A DNA stretch of 64,000 nucleotides from Methylomonas albis (lineage in GTDB: Bacteria; Pseudomonadota; Gammaproteobacteria; Methylococcales; Methylomonadaceae), in the NCBI RefSeq assembly GCF_014850955.1, contig NZ_JACXSS010000001.1:558001-622000 (forward strand), read 5' to 3'. Of the stretch, positions 1 through 9,371 are shown piece by piece. The position numbers and the translations under genes were made by a program. Within the stretch, counting starts at the first letter, position 1; the number at the start of each line of letters is the position of its first letter. Under the pieces are notes generated by a model. It ran no database searches, was not told where the DNA came from, and was given only the letters and a program-made list of their open reading frames with translations.

Positions 1-19
1 TAGTGATTTTGGAGTTGCG

Positions 20-787
20 ATGCCAATCAACCGCCGTGAATTTCTGACCGTAACCGGCTGCGTTGCCGCCGGGATGTTATTGTCTGGAGCAGCTAGCTCC
101 GGCGTGCCAGGCTCTGTCAAAGCGGTTGGCTTTGATGGGTTTACCGTATTCGATCCGCGGCCGATCACCGCGCTGGCGGAGGCCTTGTTTCCTGGACAAG
201 GGCAGGCACTGGCGCAAACCTGGCGTACCCGCCAATTCGAATACACTTGGCTGCGTACTTTAATGGGCAATTACGCGGATTTTTGGCAAGTGACCAGCGA
301 GGCGCTGGAGTTTGCCGCGCGCCAACATCAGGTGGAGATGAGTGGCGAAAAACGTGATCGCTTGCTGCAAAGCTTTTTGATGCTGGAGGCCTGGCCCGAC
401 GCCAAGGGGGCTTTGCTGGAGATGAAGGCCGCCGGACTACGCCTGGCTTTTTTATCGAATTTCACGGCAGCGATGCTGGATGCCTGTGTCAAACATGCCG
501 GTTTGGATGGCGTGTTCGAGGAGCACCTGAGCACCGACCGGGTGCGGGCCTTCAAACCGGACCCGCGCGCCTATCAGATGGGCGTGACCGGGTTCGGCTT
601 GCCGCGTGAACAGATCGCTTTTGCCGCCTTTGGCGGTTGGGACGCGGCTGGCGCCAAGGCCTTTGGCTATCCGACGTTCTGGGTCAACCGGCTGCAGGTG
701 CCTTTGGAAAACCTCGGCATGGCCGCCGACGCCGGCGGCACAAGCTTACAGGAGCTAGCGGCCTTTGTATTGCCGGTCTCGGTTTGA
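20..787 (+). CDS. Tat-exported HAD-superfamily (haloacid dehalogenase type II-like) protein
   Basis: This is a 255-residue HAD-family hydrolase. The N-terminus has a twin-arginine signal (NRREFLTVTG, then a hydrophobic stretch to about residue 27), so it is probably exported folded. The mature part follows L-2-haloacid dehalogenases: nucleophile region FDGFTVFD, motif II FLSNF at about 148, motif III FKPDPRAY at about 183, and the late FGGWDAAGAKAFGY segment typical of type II haloacid dehalogenases. The usual DxYGT of motif I is altered (FDGFT), although the first Asp is retained, so substrate or activity may differ from classical dehalogenases. It converges on cysN with a 1-bp gap. The family call is firm; the substrate is unknown. 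Confidence 0.8.
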   Translation: MPINRREFLTVTGCVAAGMLLSGAASSGVPGSVKAVGFDGFTVFDPRPITALAEALFPGQGQALAQTWRTRQFEYTWLRTLMGNYADFWQVTSEALEFAARQHQVEMSGEKRDRLLQSFLMLEAWPDAKGALLEMKAAGLRLAFLSNFTAAMLDACVKHAGLDGVFEEHLSTDRVRAFKPDPRAYQMGVTGFGLPREQIAFAAFGGWDAAGAKAFGYPTFWVNRLQVPLENLGMAADAGGTSLQELAAFVLPVSV

Positions 788-788
788 G

Positions 789-2414
789 TTAGCGCACCAC
801 TTCCCGCTGTTTTAACGCATCGTAGATGTCGTCTACCGACTGGTTGCCGGCGTCGAAGCTTACATCGGCTTGGTCGGCTGTCAGGCCCACGCACAACGCA
901 ATCAAACCGGCTTGCTTGATGGCGTTCGCCAGGGCCGGCTCGGCTTGCTCCAGCACGCTGGCGACGTGGCCGGTGTCGAACAGGCGGCGTTCCAGACGGT
1001 AAGCCATGGTGTTAGCGTCGGCGCCGGATAGCGCGACGATGGTTGCGGTTTGGCCGAAGCGGCTGGCGCGTTCTTCCGCGCTGACCGGTGCCCATTCGTC
1101 TTTGCTGGCATCGCCGACGATCATACCGGCACCGACGGTGACGTTGCTTAGTCGGTCGATGACAATAAACGAACCGCTGGTTTTATTGCGCTTGTACGGA
1201 TCGAACACCACCGGCGCATTGACAGCCAGTGTGCATAGGCCGATTTCGTTTAATTTCAACTCGTCGGCATCGTGGTGTTCCAGGGTGTTGACGTCAATCC
1301 TGTGGTGTATCGTTGCCACCGAACCGGACACGCTGCGGGTCGCCAGTTTGATCACGTATTGGCGGCCAGGCAGCATGGCTTGTTCGGTCATCCAGACAAT
1401 GGTGGCTTTAAATTTATCGGCCACGCTGGGCGCCGCCTGCTGTTGGCCCAGAATCACGTCGCCACGGCTGATGTCGATTTCGTCTTCCAGTGTCAAGGTG
1501 ACCGCCATAGACGCAAACGCTTGTTCCAGATCGCCGTCGAAGGTGACGATGGATTTGATTTTGCTGGTTTTGCCGGACGGCAATGCCGTGATTTGATCGC
1601 CTTTTTTGAAGACGCCGGAGGCGACCGTGCCGCAGAAACCGCGAAAATCCAGGTTGGGACGGTTGACGTATTGCACCGGGAAGCGGGCGTCGGCGAAGTT
1701 GTGGTCGTTGGCGATTTCGATGCTGTTCAGCAATTCCATCATCGGCATGCCGGTAAACCATGGCATGTTGGCGCTGGGGTTGACCACGTTATCGCCGTCC
1801 AAAGCCGACATGGGGATGAAATGCACGTCGTGCAGATCCAGGGATTTTACAAACGCCAGATAGTCGTCCTGAATCTTCCGATACGTCTCTTCGCTGTAAC
1901 CCACCAAGTCCATCTTGTTGATGGCGACGATGATGTGTTTCAAGCCCAGCAAGGACGCGATGAAGCTGTGGCGTTTGGTTTGAGTTTGCACGCCGTAACG
2001 GGCGTCGATCAAAATCACCGCCAAATCGCAAGTCGAAGCGCCGGTGGCCATATTGCGGGTGTATTGCTCATGCCCTGGCGTGTCGGCGATGATGAATTTG
2101 CGGGTCGAGGTCGAAAAGTATCGGTAGGCCACGTCGATGGTGATGCCTTGCTCGCGCTCGGCCTGCAAGCCGTCCACCAGCAAGGCCAAATCGATCTTGC
2201 CGGCGCCGGTGGTACCGGACTTGACGCTATCAGCCTGCACGGCGGCCAACTGGTCTTCGTAAATCATTTTCGAGTCGTGCAGCAAGCGGCCGATCAAGGT
2301 GCTTTTGCCGTCGTCGACGTTGCCGCAGGTTAAAAATCGCAAAAGCTCTTTACGTTCGTGTTGCGCCAGATATTCGTTGATGTCGGTGCTGATGAGGTCG
2401 GATTGGTGGGACAT
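789..2414 (-). CDS. cysN: Sulfate adenylyltransferase subunit 1 (GTPase) with vestigial APS-kinase tail
   Basis: CysN is the GTPase subunit that drives ATP sulfurylase (CysD) in assimilatory sulfate activation. GTP-binding motifs are visible: GNVDDGKST (about residue 31), DTPGHEQY (about 112) and NKMD (about 167), followed by EF-Tu-like beta-barrel domains. The protein has 541 residues against about 475 for E. coli CysN. The extra C-terminal 90 or so residues align by eye with the CysC APS kinase domain of CysNC fusions (an LERRL segment, and a final [13 protein letters not shown] helix), but the P-loop is degraded to ALSGADANT with no Lys, and most of the kinase is missing. The tail is therefore probably not a kinase. 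It would normally sit next to cysD, but here four genes are spread over 3.7 kb. Confidence 0.95.
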   Translation of the reverse strand: MSHQSDLISTDINEYLAQHERKELLRFLTCGNVDDGKSTLIGRLLHDSKMIYEDQLAAVQADSVKSGTTGAGKIDLALLVDGLQAEREQGITIDVAYRYFSTSTRKFIIADTPGHEQYTRNMATGASTCDLAVILIDARYGVQTQTKRHSFIASLLGLKHIIVAINKMDLVGYSEETYRKIQDDYLAFVKSLDLHDVHFIPMSALDGDNVVNPSANMPWFTGMPMMELLNSIEIANDHNFADARFPVQYVNRPNLDFRGFCGTVASGVFKKGDQITALPSGKTSKIKSIVTFDGDLEQAFASMAVTLTLEDEIDISRGDVILGQQQAAPSVADKFKATIVWMTEQAMLPGRQYVIKLATRSVSGSVATIHHRIDVNTLEHHDADELKLNEIGLCTLAVNAPVVFDPYKRNKTSGSFIVIDRLSNVTVGAGMIVGDASKDEWAPVSAEERASRFGQTATIVALSGADANTMAYRLERRLFDTGHVASVLEQAEPALANAIKQAGLIALCVGLTADQADVSFDAGNQSVDDIYDALKQREVVR

Positions 2415-2465
2415 GGGGTTCCTAAATGCCTTATTTGTAATAAAAGGTGCCGCGCTTTTAAGCGC

Positions 2466-2843
2466 TTACTTGCAATGCTGTTTTAATAATTCGGCTAGTT
2501 CGTCGCGACTCAATTGCCGGGTTGCCACGCTGATCACCCATTCGTAAAGCTGGGGATTGTCCATTGCCGGCTGCTTGCGATTGGCGGCCAGAAAAACCAG
2601 CATACTGGCCGCAGCGGCTCGCTTGTTACCGTCCAGAAATGGATGGTTATTGGCCAGCGAATAGCAATATTGAGCGGCGGTTTGAAAAATATCGCCCCTG
2701 TAGTGCCAAGTTTGCAGGGCTGCGCCGAGCGCCGATTCCAGCAAGGCTTCATCTCTGATGCCCTGCGTACCGCCGAAGCGTTCTATCTGTTGCCTATGTA
2801 TCGTCAATGCCAAAGTTTTTGAGATGAAAAACAGTTCGGGCAT
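2466..2843 (-). CDS. doc: Death-on-curing (Doc) family toxin
   Basis: This 125-residue Fic/Doc-fold protein has the signature HPFLDGNKR at about residue 66, matching the HxFx(D/N)GNK(R) active site. In Doc proteins this site phosphorylates EF-Tu. The N-terminus (QIERFGGTQGIRDEALLESAL) is also typical of Doc. It lies 4 bp downstream of a small acidic gene on the same strand, the expected antitoxin, forming a toxin-antitoxin operon between cysN and cysD. The active-site motif is complete, so the toxin is probably functional. Confidence 0.9.
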   Translation of the reverse strand: MPELFFISKTLALTIHRQQIERFGGTQGIRDEALLESALGAALQTWHYRGDIFQTAAQYCYSLANNHPFLDGNKRAAAASMLVFLAANRKQPAMDNPQLYEWVISVATRQLSRDELAELLKQHCK

Positions 2844-2847
2844 GCTG

Positions 2848-3051
2848 TTACTGCGCTAATTTAGCAAAGGCCTCGGCGTATTGATCCATCAATTGCTCGT
2901 GAATCTTTAAGGCTTCTTCATCGTTAATTACTGTGTCGGGTAAGGATTGCTGTTGTTTCTGTTCCAAAAACAAGACGAAATCCAATACCTCTGCTTGTAG
3001 GCGAGGCTCCAGTCTGACAAGGTGTTCTTGTATCTCTTCATGTAATTGCAT
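2848..3051 (-). CDS. Putative antitoxin partner of Doc
   Basis: This 67-residue acidic protein is predicted to be mostly helical (LHEEIQEHLVRLEPRLQAEV). It lies directly upstream of the Doc toxin with a 4-bp gap, in the usual antitoxin-first order. There is no recognisable AbrB or Phd DNA-binding fold at the N-terminus; the sequence resembles the small DUF2281-type proteins that often precede toxin genes. The antitoxin role is inferred from position and size. Confidence 0.65.
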   Translation of the reverse strand: MQLHEEIQEHLVRLEPRLQAEVLDFVLFLEQKQQQSLPDTVINDEEALKIHEQLMDQYAEAFAKLAQ

Positions 3052-3070
3052 GAGTCACCTGTAAAAAGAC

Positions 3071-3490
3071 TTATCGACACCACTGCTTTTCGCAGGGAAT
3101 CCCGTCATTGTTGCCATCCATTTTGGTGTCCGGGCAGTTGTTTATGACGTACGTCGCCTCTTCGCACGATCTCATTTGTGAACAATAGACGCGGCCGTCG
3201 CAAACGAACTTTTGTGCATTACGCCCCGCGGAGCTGGCCGTTGGATTGTTGGTCTCTGGTTCCGGGTCGCTTTTGAAAAGGCCTTTAACTTTGTCGCTTA
3301 GTTTTGAGGAAAGCGGCTGCTCGGCTTTCACTTCCGCAAGCGGTTTTAAATCCGGTATCTTGCGATCGGCTTTGTGATCGCAAGCGGTATCGGAATAGAC
3401 TACATGACCTTTTGTGTCGGTACATTTATAAATACCGGCCAAGCTAACTGCGGAGTAAAACAGGATAAACAAGCACAAGAATTTCTTCAC
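3071..3490 (-). CDS. Secreted DUF4124 / excalibur calcium-binding protein
   Basis: This 139-residue exported protein starts with a signal peptide (KKFLCLFILFYSAVSLAG). Next comes a DUF4124 module (IYKCTDTKGHVVYSD, residues about 20-50), then a low-complexity linker. The C-terminus is an excalibur-like Ca-binding motif with paired cysteines ending in DGNNDGIPCE (about residue 127). Such proteins are periplasmic or envelope-associated and their function is generally unknown. It sits 19 bp upstream of the antitoxin gene on the same strand and 36 bp beyond the cysD stop, so it is part of the block separating cysD from cysN. Confidence 0.75.
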   Translation of the reverse strand: MKKFLCLFILFYSAVSLAGIYKCTDTKGHVVYSDTACDHKADRKIPDLKPLAEVKAEQPLSSKLSDKVKGLFKSDPEPETNNPTASSAGRNAQKFVCDGRVYCSQMRSCEEATYVINNCPDTKMDGNNDGIPCEKQWCR

Positions 3491-3526
3491 TATTCGTGTT
3501 TCCTCATTCGCTAACAGTGCAAGTGT

Positions 3527-4435
3527 TCAGAAGTAACCTTCGCGTTTCTTCTGCTCCATAGACCCAGCCTGATCATGGTCGATCAAACGGCCTTGGCGCT
3601 CAGAGGTGGTGGTCAGCAACATCTCCTGGATGATTTCCGGCAAGGTGGTGGCGGTGGATTCGACCGCGCCGGTCAAGGGGTAGCAACCCAGGGTGCGGAA
3701 ACGCACCATTTTCATCTCGACTTTGTCGTTGGGGCCTATCGGCATGCGCTCGTCGTCGACCATGATCAGCATGCCGTCTTTTTCGACTACCGGCCGTTCT
3801 TTGGCAAAATACAAAGGCACGATAGGGATGTTTTCCAAGTGGATGTATTGCCAAATATCCAACTCGGTCCAGTTGGACAGCGGGAACACGCGAATAGACT
3901 CGCCTTTATCGACTTTGCCGTTATAGATGTTCCAGAGTTCGGGGCGTTGGTTTTTGGGGTCCCAGCGGTGGTTTTTGTCGCGGAACGAATACACCCGCTC
4001 CTTGGCGCGAGATTTTTCCTCGTCGCGACGGGCACCACCGAAAGCGGCGTCGAACTGGTATTTGTTTAGGGCTTGTTTCAAGCCGTCGGTTTTCATCACG
4101 TCGGTGTGTTTTTTACTGCCGTGGGTGAAGGGGCCTATGCCTTGGGCAACGCCATCTTCGTTAATATGCACGATTAAATCCCAACCCAAGTCCTTGGTCA
4201 GCCGGTCGCGAAATTCGATCATTTCCCGGAATTTCCAGGTGGTATCGACATGCAGCAAAGGGAAGGGCGGTTTGCCGGGGAAGAAGGCTTTGCGGGTCAG
4301 ATGCAGCATGACCGCAGAATCCTTGCCTATCGAATACAGCATCACCGGCTTCTCAAATTCCGCCGCCACTTCGCGAATGATATGGATGCTTTCTGCTTCG
4401 AGCTGTTTCAGATGGGTTAATTTATAATCGGTCAT
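3527..4435 (-). CDS. cysD: Sulfate adenylyltransferase subunit 2
   Basis: CysD is the catalytic ATP sulfurylase subunit, making APS from ATP and sulfate in complex with CysN. The PP-loop motif [13 protein letters not shown] lies at about residues 34-46. The arginine-rich [12 protein letters not shown] segment and the C-terminal [12 protein letters not shown] are standard for the family. I place the start at [16 protein letters not shown], which matches the E. coli N-terminus; an in-frame ATG at 4459 would add eight residues. It faces away from the + strand gene at 4526, so the roughly 90-bp gap should hold both promoters. The reading frame is intact. Confidence 0.95.
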   Translation of the reverse strand: MTDYKLTHLKQLEAESIHIIREVAAEFEKPVMLYSIGKDSAVMLHLTRKAFFPGKPPFPLLHVDTTWKFREMIEFRDRLTKDLGWDLIVHINEDGVAQGIGPFTHGSKKHTDVMKTDGLKQALNKYQFDAAFGGARRDEEKSRAKERVYSFRDKNHRWDPKNQRPELWNIYNGKVDKGESIRVFPLSNWTELDIWQYIHLENIPIVPLYFAKERPVVEKDGMLIMVDDERMPIGPNDKVEMKMVRFRTLGCYPLTGAVESTATTLPEIIQEMLLTTTSERQGRLIDHDQAGSMEQKKREGYF

Positions 4436-4525
4436 CAAATATCCGGGGCGCACGGCCATGTTTGCTGTGAAGTGTAAGCCCGCTATTTTAATGGCAAACC
4501 CCCATCGACGCTATCGGCAAAGCTT

Positions 4526-4948
4526 ATGAGACAGATACATGGACTGGAAAAACTGCTGGAGCAACAGCCCGGCCGGCTAAATGCGCAAAAACTGGCCGAA
4601 CTGTTGTTGACCGATTTGCGCCAGTGTCGTTGCAGTATTTACGGCACGATGGGCGACAACGACCGGGTGTTGCTGGCGGAGCTGGATTTGTTGCCGGACA
4701 GCCTGGAATACGAAATGTTCGATCAGCGCATCGATTTGATCGTCGCCGGTCCTATTCTGCGTGCCGATTGCGTGCCCCTAATCTATAGCCTACAAGGTGA
4801 GCAGTTCGCGATCAGCGGCCGTTGCTCGATGATCGCCAGAGTCTGCGGCGTGGATTTATATTTGCAGCGCAGCTATACCGGCGTGGTCGGCGACAGCGCG
4901 CGGCAAAAATTCGCGATTCCGCTCAAACCGTTGTTGCAAATGCGGTAG
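4526..4948 (+). CDS. Hypothetical protein, chorismate lyase-like length
   Basis: This 140-residue protein is not recognised with confidence. The layout, an N-terminal helix followed by strands such as DRVLLAELDLL and DLIVAGPILRADCVPLIYSLQGE and ending PLKPLLQMR, suggests a small alpha/beta protein. There is no signal peptide or membrane segment. It is divergent from cysD and could be regulated with it. A 114-bp gap without a clear terminator follows before the glycosyltransferase gene. Confidence 0.6.
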   Translation: MRQIHGLEKLLEQQPGRLNAQKLAELLLTDLRQCRCSIYGTMGDNDRVLLAELDLLPDSLEYEMFDQRIDLIVAGPILRADCVPLIYSLQGEQFAISGRCSMIARVCGVDLYLQRSYTGVVGDSARQKFAIPLKPLLQMR

Positions 4949-5062
4949 CGCTGTTCTCGGTGCCGCGATAAATCCGGTCCGACGCCGGATAAGGAGTAGT
5001 ATGAGCCAAAGGACCCGCTTATCTTAGCGGGCAACGGGCAGGATGGCGGCGGAGTCGGGCGG

Positions 5063-6433
5063 ATGAAGTTTTATGATCGCAGTCGTAGCCTTTGTGAGTG
5101 GGAGCGTGTTGAGGAATGGCGCGAGAAGATGCGCGTTAGTCTATTGGCTCAGGAAAGCAATAAAGTCTCGCCGTTTCATTTGTTGTCGCTACAGGGCGTT
5201 TCGGCCGCCGAACAGCGCTTGTGCGCCGATCTGTGGTTAAAAGACCGCATTGATGCCAGTGCTGTTGAGCGAGCTGATCTGGCGTTTAGCTACGATACCA
5301 GCAGCCGGCCCAAAATTCGTTTGGGCTATTTATCCTGCGATTTTCATGAGCATGCCACGGCTTTTCTGTTGGCCGAATTGTTCGAAGCGCATGACAGGGA
5401 GCTGTTTGAAGTGTATGCCTATTCGTACGGACCGGACGACGGCTTGGGCATGCGCCAACGGCTGTGCGAGTTTTTCGATAGCTTTGTCGATCTACAATCT
5501 CTGTCCTTATCGGAGGCGGCACAAGCCATCCACCGCGATAACATCGATATTCTGATCGATTTAAAAGGCTATACCCGCGGCACCCGCACCGAAATACTCA
5601 GCTACCGGCCGGCGCCGATCCAGGTTAATTATCTGGGTTATCCGGGCACCTTGGGTGGCGATTTCTGCGACTACATCATCACCGATCCTTACCTGACGCC
5701 GGCGGCCAGCGCAGTCGATTTCAGCGAAGCGTTTGCCTACCTGCCCGATAGCTATCAACCGCACGGCCGGGATGCTGAGATTGGTAAGCCCACCAAGCGC
5801 GCTCAGCATGGATTGGACGAACACAGCTTTGTGTTTTGCTGCTTCAATCAGGCCTACAAAATCACCCCGGACGTGTTCGATATTTGGTGCCGGTTGTTGT
5901 ATAGCGTGCCGGGTAGCGTGCTGTGGCTGTTAAAAAACTCCAAAGCCAAGGGCCGGCTTAGAAACGAAGCCTATCAACGCGGCATTGCGCCGGATAGACT
6001 GATATTCGCCGATGATCGACCGCAGATCGAACACTTGGGCCGCTTGGCCTTGGCCGATTTGGTGCTGGACACCCAGCCTTACAACGCCCATACCACGGCC
6101 AGCGATGCGTTGTGGGTCGGTGTGCCGATAGTCACCTGCGTCGGCGATACCTTTGCGTCGCGGGTGGCTGGCAGTTTGCTGCATGCCATAGGTTTGCCGG
6201 AGTTGATAGCCGCCGATTTGGAAGGTTATTACGATTTGGCCCTGGAACTGGCGAGCAACCCGGAGCGGCTAGGCGAAGTCAGACAAAAGCTGGCAGCTAA
6301 CCGTTTGAGCACACCGCTGTTCGATATCAAGGTGTATACCCGGCATTTGGAGGCCTTGTATAAAACCATGTGGCAGCGGCATGTCGCCGGCGATCTGCCG
6401 ATAGCCATCGGCCAAACCGAGCCGCGCTTATAG
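5063..6433 (+). CDS. O-GlcNAc transferase-like (SPINDLY/GT41) catalytic protein without TPR array
   Basis: This 456-residue protein corresponds to the linker and both Rossmann halves of GT41 enzymes. Recognisable segments include RLGYLSCDFHEHATAFL (about 85), DILIDLKGYTRG (about 163), PIQVNYLGYPGT (about 188), the FCCFNQAYKITPDV region (about 256) and DTQPYNAHTTASDALWVGVP (about 336). GT41 proteins usually carry many N-terminal TPRs for protein binding; none are encoded here or just upstream. It may be a catalytic-only form or rely on a separate partner. Its stop overlaps the convergent trxC stop by 6 bp. Confidence 0.85.
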   Translation: MKFYDRSRSLCEWERVEEWREKMRVSLLAQESNKVSPFHLLSLQGVSAAEQRLCADLWLKDRIDASAVERADLAFSYDTSSRPKIRLGYLSCDFHEHATAFLLAELFEAHDRELFEVYAYSYGPDDGLGMRQRLCEFFDSFVDLQSLSLSEAAQAIHRDNIDILIDLKGYTRGTRTEILSYRPAPIQVNYLGYPGTLGGDFCDYIITDPYLTPAASAVDFSEAFAYLPDSYQPHGRDAEIGKPTKRAQHGLDEHSFVFCCFNQAYKITPDVFDIWCRLLYSVPGSVLWLLKNSKAKGRLRNEAYQRGIAPDRLIFADDRPQIEHLGRLALADLVLDTQPYNAHTTASDALWVGVPIVTCVGDTFASRVAGSLLHAIGLPELIAADLEGYYDLALELASNPERLGEVRQKLAANRLSTPLFDIKVYTRHLEALYKTMWQRHVAGDLPIAIGQTEPRL

Positions 6434-6862
6434 TTGGCTGTTTACCCAGCGCACGATGTCTTGCGCGCTCAATGCGCCGGCTTGTCTGGCCAGTTCGCGA
6501 CCGCCCTTGAACAGCATCAGGGTCGGAATGCTGCGAATGTTGTAACGGCCGCTGAGGGCTTGCTCGGCTTCCGTATCGATCTTGCCCAAGCGTATGCGGG
6601 GTTCCAAAACGTGCGCGGCCTGGGCAAAGGCCGGTGCCATCATCTTGCAGGGGCCGCACCAGTCTGCCCAAAAATCCACCAACAGCGGAATATCGTTGCG
6701 CGCCAGATGTGTTTCAAAACTTTTCGAATTCAGCGCCAAGGGATGGCCGGAGAATAATGTTTGGTGGCATTGCCCGCATGTGGGGTTTTGCGATAGACGG
6801 GCCGCTGGTAGGCGGTTGACGGCCTGGCAATGTGGGCAGACTAGGTGCAGGGATTCGCTCAT
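6428..6862 (-). CDS. trxC: Thioredoxin 2
   Basis: This 144-residue zinc-binding thioredoxin reduces cytoplasmic disulfides. Two N-terminal CxxC pairs (CPHC at about 9 and CGQC at about 29) form the TrxC zinc ribbon. The active site WCGPCK is at about residue 68, with the cis-Pro segment IRSIPTLMLF at about 111. Length matches E. coli TrxC (139). The gene is intact and lies 42 bp beyond the M48 protease start on the same strand. Confidence 0.95.
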   Translation of the reverse strand: MSESLHLVCPHCQAVNRLPAARLSQNPTCGQCHQTLFSGHPLALNSKSFETHLARNDIPLLVDFWADWCGPCKMMAPAFAQAAHVLEPRIRLGKIDTEAEQALSGRYNIRSIPTLMLFKGGRELARQAGALSAQDIVRWVNSQL

Positions 6863-6904
6863 TTTGTGTTCTCGAATAGGGTAGGCGAGTTTGGAATAAA
6901 TTGA

Positions 6905-7858
6905 TTACCGCCACAAACCGCCGACGCGCCAACGTGCCGGTCGGATAGTCAGCCGATGACCATAGCCCGGCGCGGCGAAGGGCTCTTGCCAAATAAGTTG
7001 CTGCCGGCTGGGGTTCAAGGCCTGTAAGCGGCGAACCCGTTCAACGGTTGGTGGATGGGTGCGCAGCCAGGAAGGTTCCGGATTTCCCCAGCCCGGCAGC
7101 AATATAGACTTCCAGCCGCCACTGACTTGTTCGATATGCGCCAAGGCCGCCGCCAATCCCAAGGGGTCGCCGGTCAGCGCCGCCGCATTCAGGTCGGCAT
7201 CGTATTCGCGGATGCGCGATAAGCCCAATTGCATTAGCAAGGCCAAATGCGGCGAAAACAACAGCAGGAATAAACCCGGCCAATTGATTTGAAAGTCAAT
7301 CTCGCTAAACAACAGTAACGGCAGCGACAGCACTAAAAACAACTGTCCCGTCGCGGCAAACAATGCGGTAATCCGGCTAATCGCGTCGGCCAAGCCCATC
7401 ACCCGCAAATCGTTATTGGCGATATGCGCCATTTCGTGCGCCAGCACGCTGGATAGTTCCCGCGAATTAAGTTGTTTGAATAAGCCGTCGGTCAAAGCGA
7501 TAGCCGATTGCTTGCGACTACCGACCGCAAAAGCATTGATTAGAGGGCTGGGAATGTAATACGGTGTCGGCGTATTCGGCAATTCGGCCCGCTCCGCCAA
7601 CACTTGCAAGATCTGCCACAGCGCCGGCGCCTCTTGGGGATAAATGGGCCGGGCACGGTAAAGACTTAGCGTCAGGCGCCAGGCTGCTGCAGGTTCGAAG
7701 ATCAGCGCAAACACGCCGGTTGTCAAGGCGATCCAAATGCCTTCCTCTCCAAACAACAGGCTGCCGGCCAATGTGCAGATGGCCAACAGTGCCAACATCA
7801 GCAGCGCAGTTTGCAGTCGATTCAGCCAACTATGACGATGCCATGTGATGCTGTGCAT
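6905..7858 (-). CDS. M48 family zinc metalloprotease (HtpX-like)
   Basis: This 317-residue membrane protease has two N-terminal transmembrane segments (residues about 14-50), the zinc motif HEMAH at about 140 with a further conserved Glu in the REYDADLNAAAL segment at about 218, and more hydrophobic segments between. This is the HtpX/Ste24 layout, with the active site on the cytoplasmic face, used in membrane protein quality control. It lies 3 bp downstream of cbpM, so protease and J-protein genes form one likely stress operon. Confidence 0.88.
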   Translation of the reverse strand: MHSITWHRHSWLNRLQTALLMLALLAICTLAGSLLFGEEGIWIALTTGVFALIFEPAAAWRLTLSLYRARPIYPQEAPALWQILQVLAERAELPNTPTPYYIPSPLINAFAVGSRKQSAIALTDGLFKQLNSRELSSVLAHEMAHIANNDLRVMGLADAISRITALFAATGQLFLVLSLPLLLFSEIDFQINWPGLFLLLFSPHLALLMQLGLSRIREYDADLNAAALTGDPLGLAAALAHIEQVSGGWKSILLPGWGNPEPSWLRTHPPTVERVRRLQALNPSRQQLIWQEPFAAPGYGHRLTIRPARWRVGGLWR

Positions 7859-7861
7859 AGG

Positions 7862-8170
7862 CTACTCCAGGCCTGCCCGATACAAGCGGCGGCGCAATTC
7901 GTCGATCTCTTCCTGCATATCGGCGACCAGTGCGGCCAGCTCCGGCACCGCTTCGAAATTGCGTTCCAAGCTGACGATGCGGCGGACGCGTACCAAATGC
8001 GCGCTGGAAAAACGCCATTCGCTCTGCTGCTGCGGTAGCGGGTTAAGCAAACCTTCTTCAATATGTTTGGCAACCCATTCCGGCTCAACCGCGCAGATTG
8101 CCGCCAGTTGCTGTAAAGTCAGGCCGCTGTCTTCCAGAACGGCGTCTATCAGGTTCTCGGCTGATGGCAT
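7862..8170 (-). CDS. cbpM: Chaperone modulator CbpM
   Basis: This 102-residue MerR-like protein has an HTH-type N-terminus (LTLQQLAAICAVEPEWVAKHIEEG) followed by a C-terminal coiled coil (MQEEIDELRRRLYRAG). CbpM binds the J-domain of CbpA and inhibits its co-chaperone and DNA-binding activities. It follows cbpA with a 3-bp gap in the conserved cbpAM order, which supports the call. Confidence 0.88.
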   Translation of the reverse strand: MPSAENLIDAVLEDSGLTLQQLAAICAVEPEWVAKHIEEGLLNPLPQQQSEWRFSSAHLVRVRRIVSLERNFEAVPELAALVADMQEEIDELRRRLYRAGLE

Positions 8171-8173
8171 GCT

Positions 8174-9118
8174 TTAACTCCTGTGCTGAGCGCGCGGATC
8201 GAAAGCCAGCTCGCGCGCCATGGTTTCGTACAGTTCTCGGGCTTTTGGCGCGCTGGCTGGTGGCAATATCACCTGAATATCCAGCAGCAAATCGCCGGGC
8301 GTGGCACTGGGAATGCCCTTGCTGCGCAGTCGCAATTGCTGGCCGCTTTGCGTGCCTTCCGGGATGCGCACTTTTAAGCCGGTATCGAATAGATGGACTG
8401 GAACCATCGCGCCCAGCGCCGCTTCCCAAGGGGTTAACGGCAGGCTCATGTGCAAATTGCTGCCGTCTACCCGCAAACGCGGGTGTGGATTGAAATGTAC
8501 TTCTAGCAACAAGTCGCCGGGTTTGCCGTTGCCCATGCCCGGCGCGCCCTGCCCGGCCAAGCGAATAATCTGGCCTTCGTAGACGCCCTTGGGGATTTTT
8601 ACGTTCAAGGTGCGGGTATCCAAAACCACATGGCCGCCGGCATCCATACGCGGCACTCGCAAGCTGATTTGTCTGGCTGCGCCGTTAAAGGCGTCAGCAA
8701 TATCCAGCAAGACTTTGGCGTGATGATCCTCGCCTTGAGCATGAAACCCGGCTTGGCTTTCAAATGGCCCGCCGCGCGCTCGGCCCGCGCCCATCTTGCC
8801 GAATAATTGGCTGAAAAAGTCGCCGAAGTCGGCGGTGTCGGTGCTGGAAAACTCAAAACCCGCATCCCAGTTCGGTGGTGGATGAAACTCTTGACCCGGT
8901 TGATAGCCGCGTCCCAACTGGTCGTAAGCCGCGCGTTTTTCGGTGTCGGATAGCACGGCATAGGCTTCGTTAAGTTCCTTCATGCGGGTCTCTGCATCCG
9001 ATTCCTTGGAAATGTCCGGATGATATTTGCGCGCCAGCTTGCGGTAGGCTTTTTTGATGTCGGCTAGCACTGCGTCACGATTGACGCCGAGAATCTGGTA
9101 GTAATCTTTATATTGCAC
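8174..9118 (-). CDS. cbpA: Curved DNA-binding protein / J-domain co-chaperone CbpA
   Basis: This 314-residue class II DnaJ-like protein has an N-terminal J-domain ([16 protein letters not shown] at residue 36-38), a Gly/Phe-rich linker (about 75-125) and two C-terminal substrate-binding beta-domains ([18 protein letters not shown] at about 200). It lacks the DnaJ zinc finger, as CbpA does. It stimulates DnaK ATPase and binds curved DNA. It heads the cbpA-cbpM-M48 protease cluster. Confidence 0.93.
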   Translation of the reverse strand: MQYKDYYQILGVNRDAVLADIKKAYRKLARKYHPDISKESDAETRMKELNEAYAVLSDTEKRAAYDQLGRGYQPGQEFHPPPNWDAGFEFSSTDTADFGDFFSQLFGKMGAGRARGGPFESQAGFHAQGEDHHAKVLLDIADAFNGAARQISLRVPRMDAGGHVVLDTRTLNVKIPKGVYEGQIIRLAGQGAPGMGNGKPGDLLLEVHFNPHPRLRVDGSNLHMSLPLTPWEAALGAMVPVHLFDTGLKVRIPEGTQSGQQLRLRSKGIPSATPGDLLLDIQVILPPASAPKARELYETMARELAFDPRAQHRS

Positions 9119-9331
9119 GCAGGGGCTCCTGTTGATGCTAGGTCGAGGGCTTGGGCGTTATGGTTGCTGCTGATTTATAGCGGATAGCGCAGGCTTATTC
9201 AAACGATAAAATGCCGCAGACAAACGCTTCAGTGTTTTGGTCGCAGGTTCTGCCGAGTGTTGGATTGCTTGGCTTTGGTCGCGACTCGGCGCATCCAGGA
9301 ATAATTGACTGCCACCCCATATTGAGTATTG

Positions 9332-9361
9332 CTGACAATTATTTTAGCGATTTGCTAAAAT
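9332..9361 (+). promoter_or_regulatory. Sigma-70 promoter of ssrA
   Basis: A -35 box CTGACA (9332-9337) and a -10 box TAAAAT (9356-9361) are separated by 18 bp. The -10 ends ten bases before the first base of mature tmRNA at 9372, the expected spacing for transcription starting at or just before the mature end. Confidence 0.75.
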
Positions 9362-9371
9362 AAGGACTCTT

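Noticed and set aside
1272-2333. A 353-codon open frame antisense to cysN
   Set aside because: Shadow of the cysN frame; composition is typical of antisense of a conserved gene and no domain is seen.
4981-5062. Possible small RNA or leader before the OGT-like gene
   Set aside because: Some GC-rich inverted sequence (ACCCGC..GCGGGC) is present, but no clear promoter or terminator could be placed.
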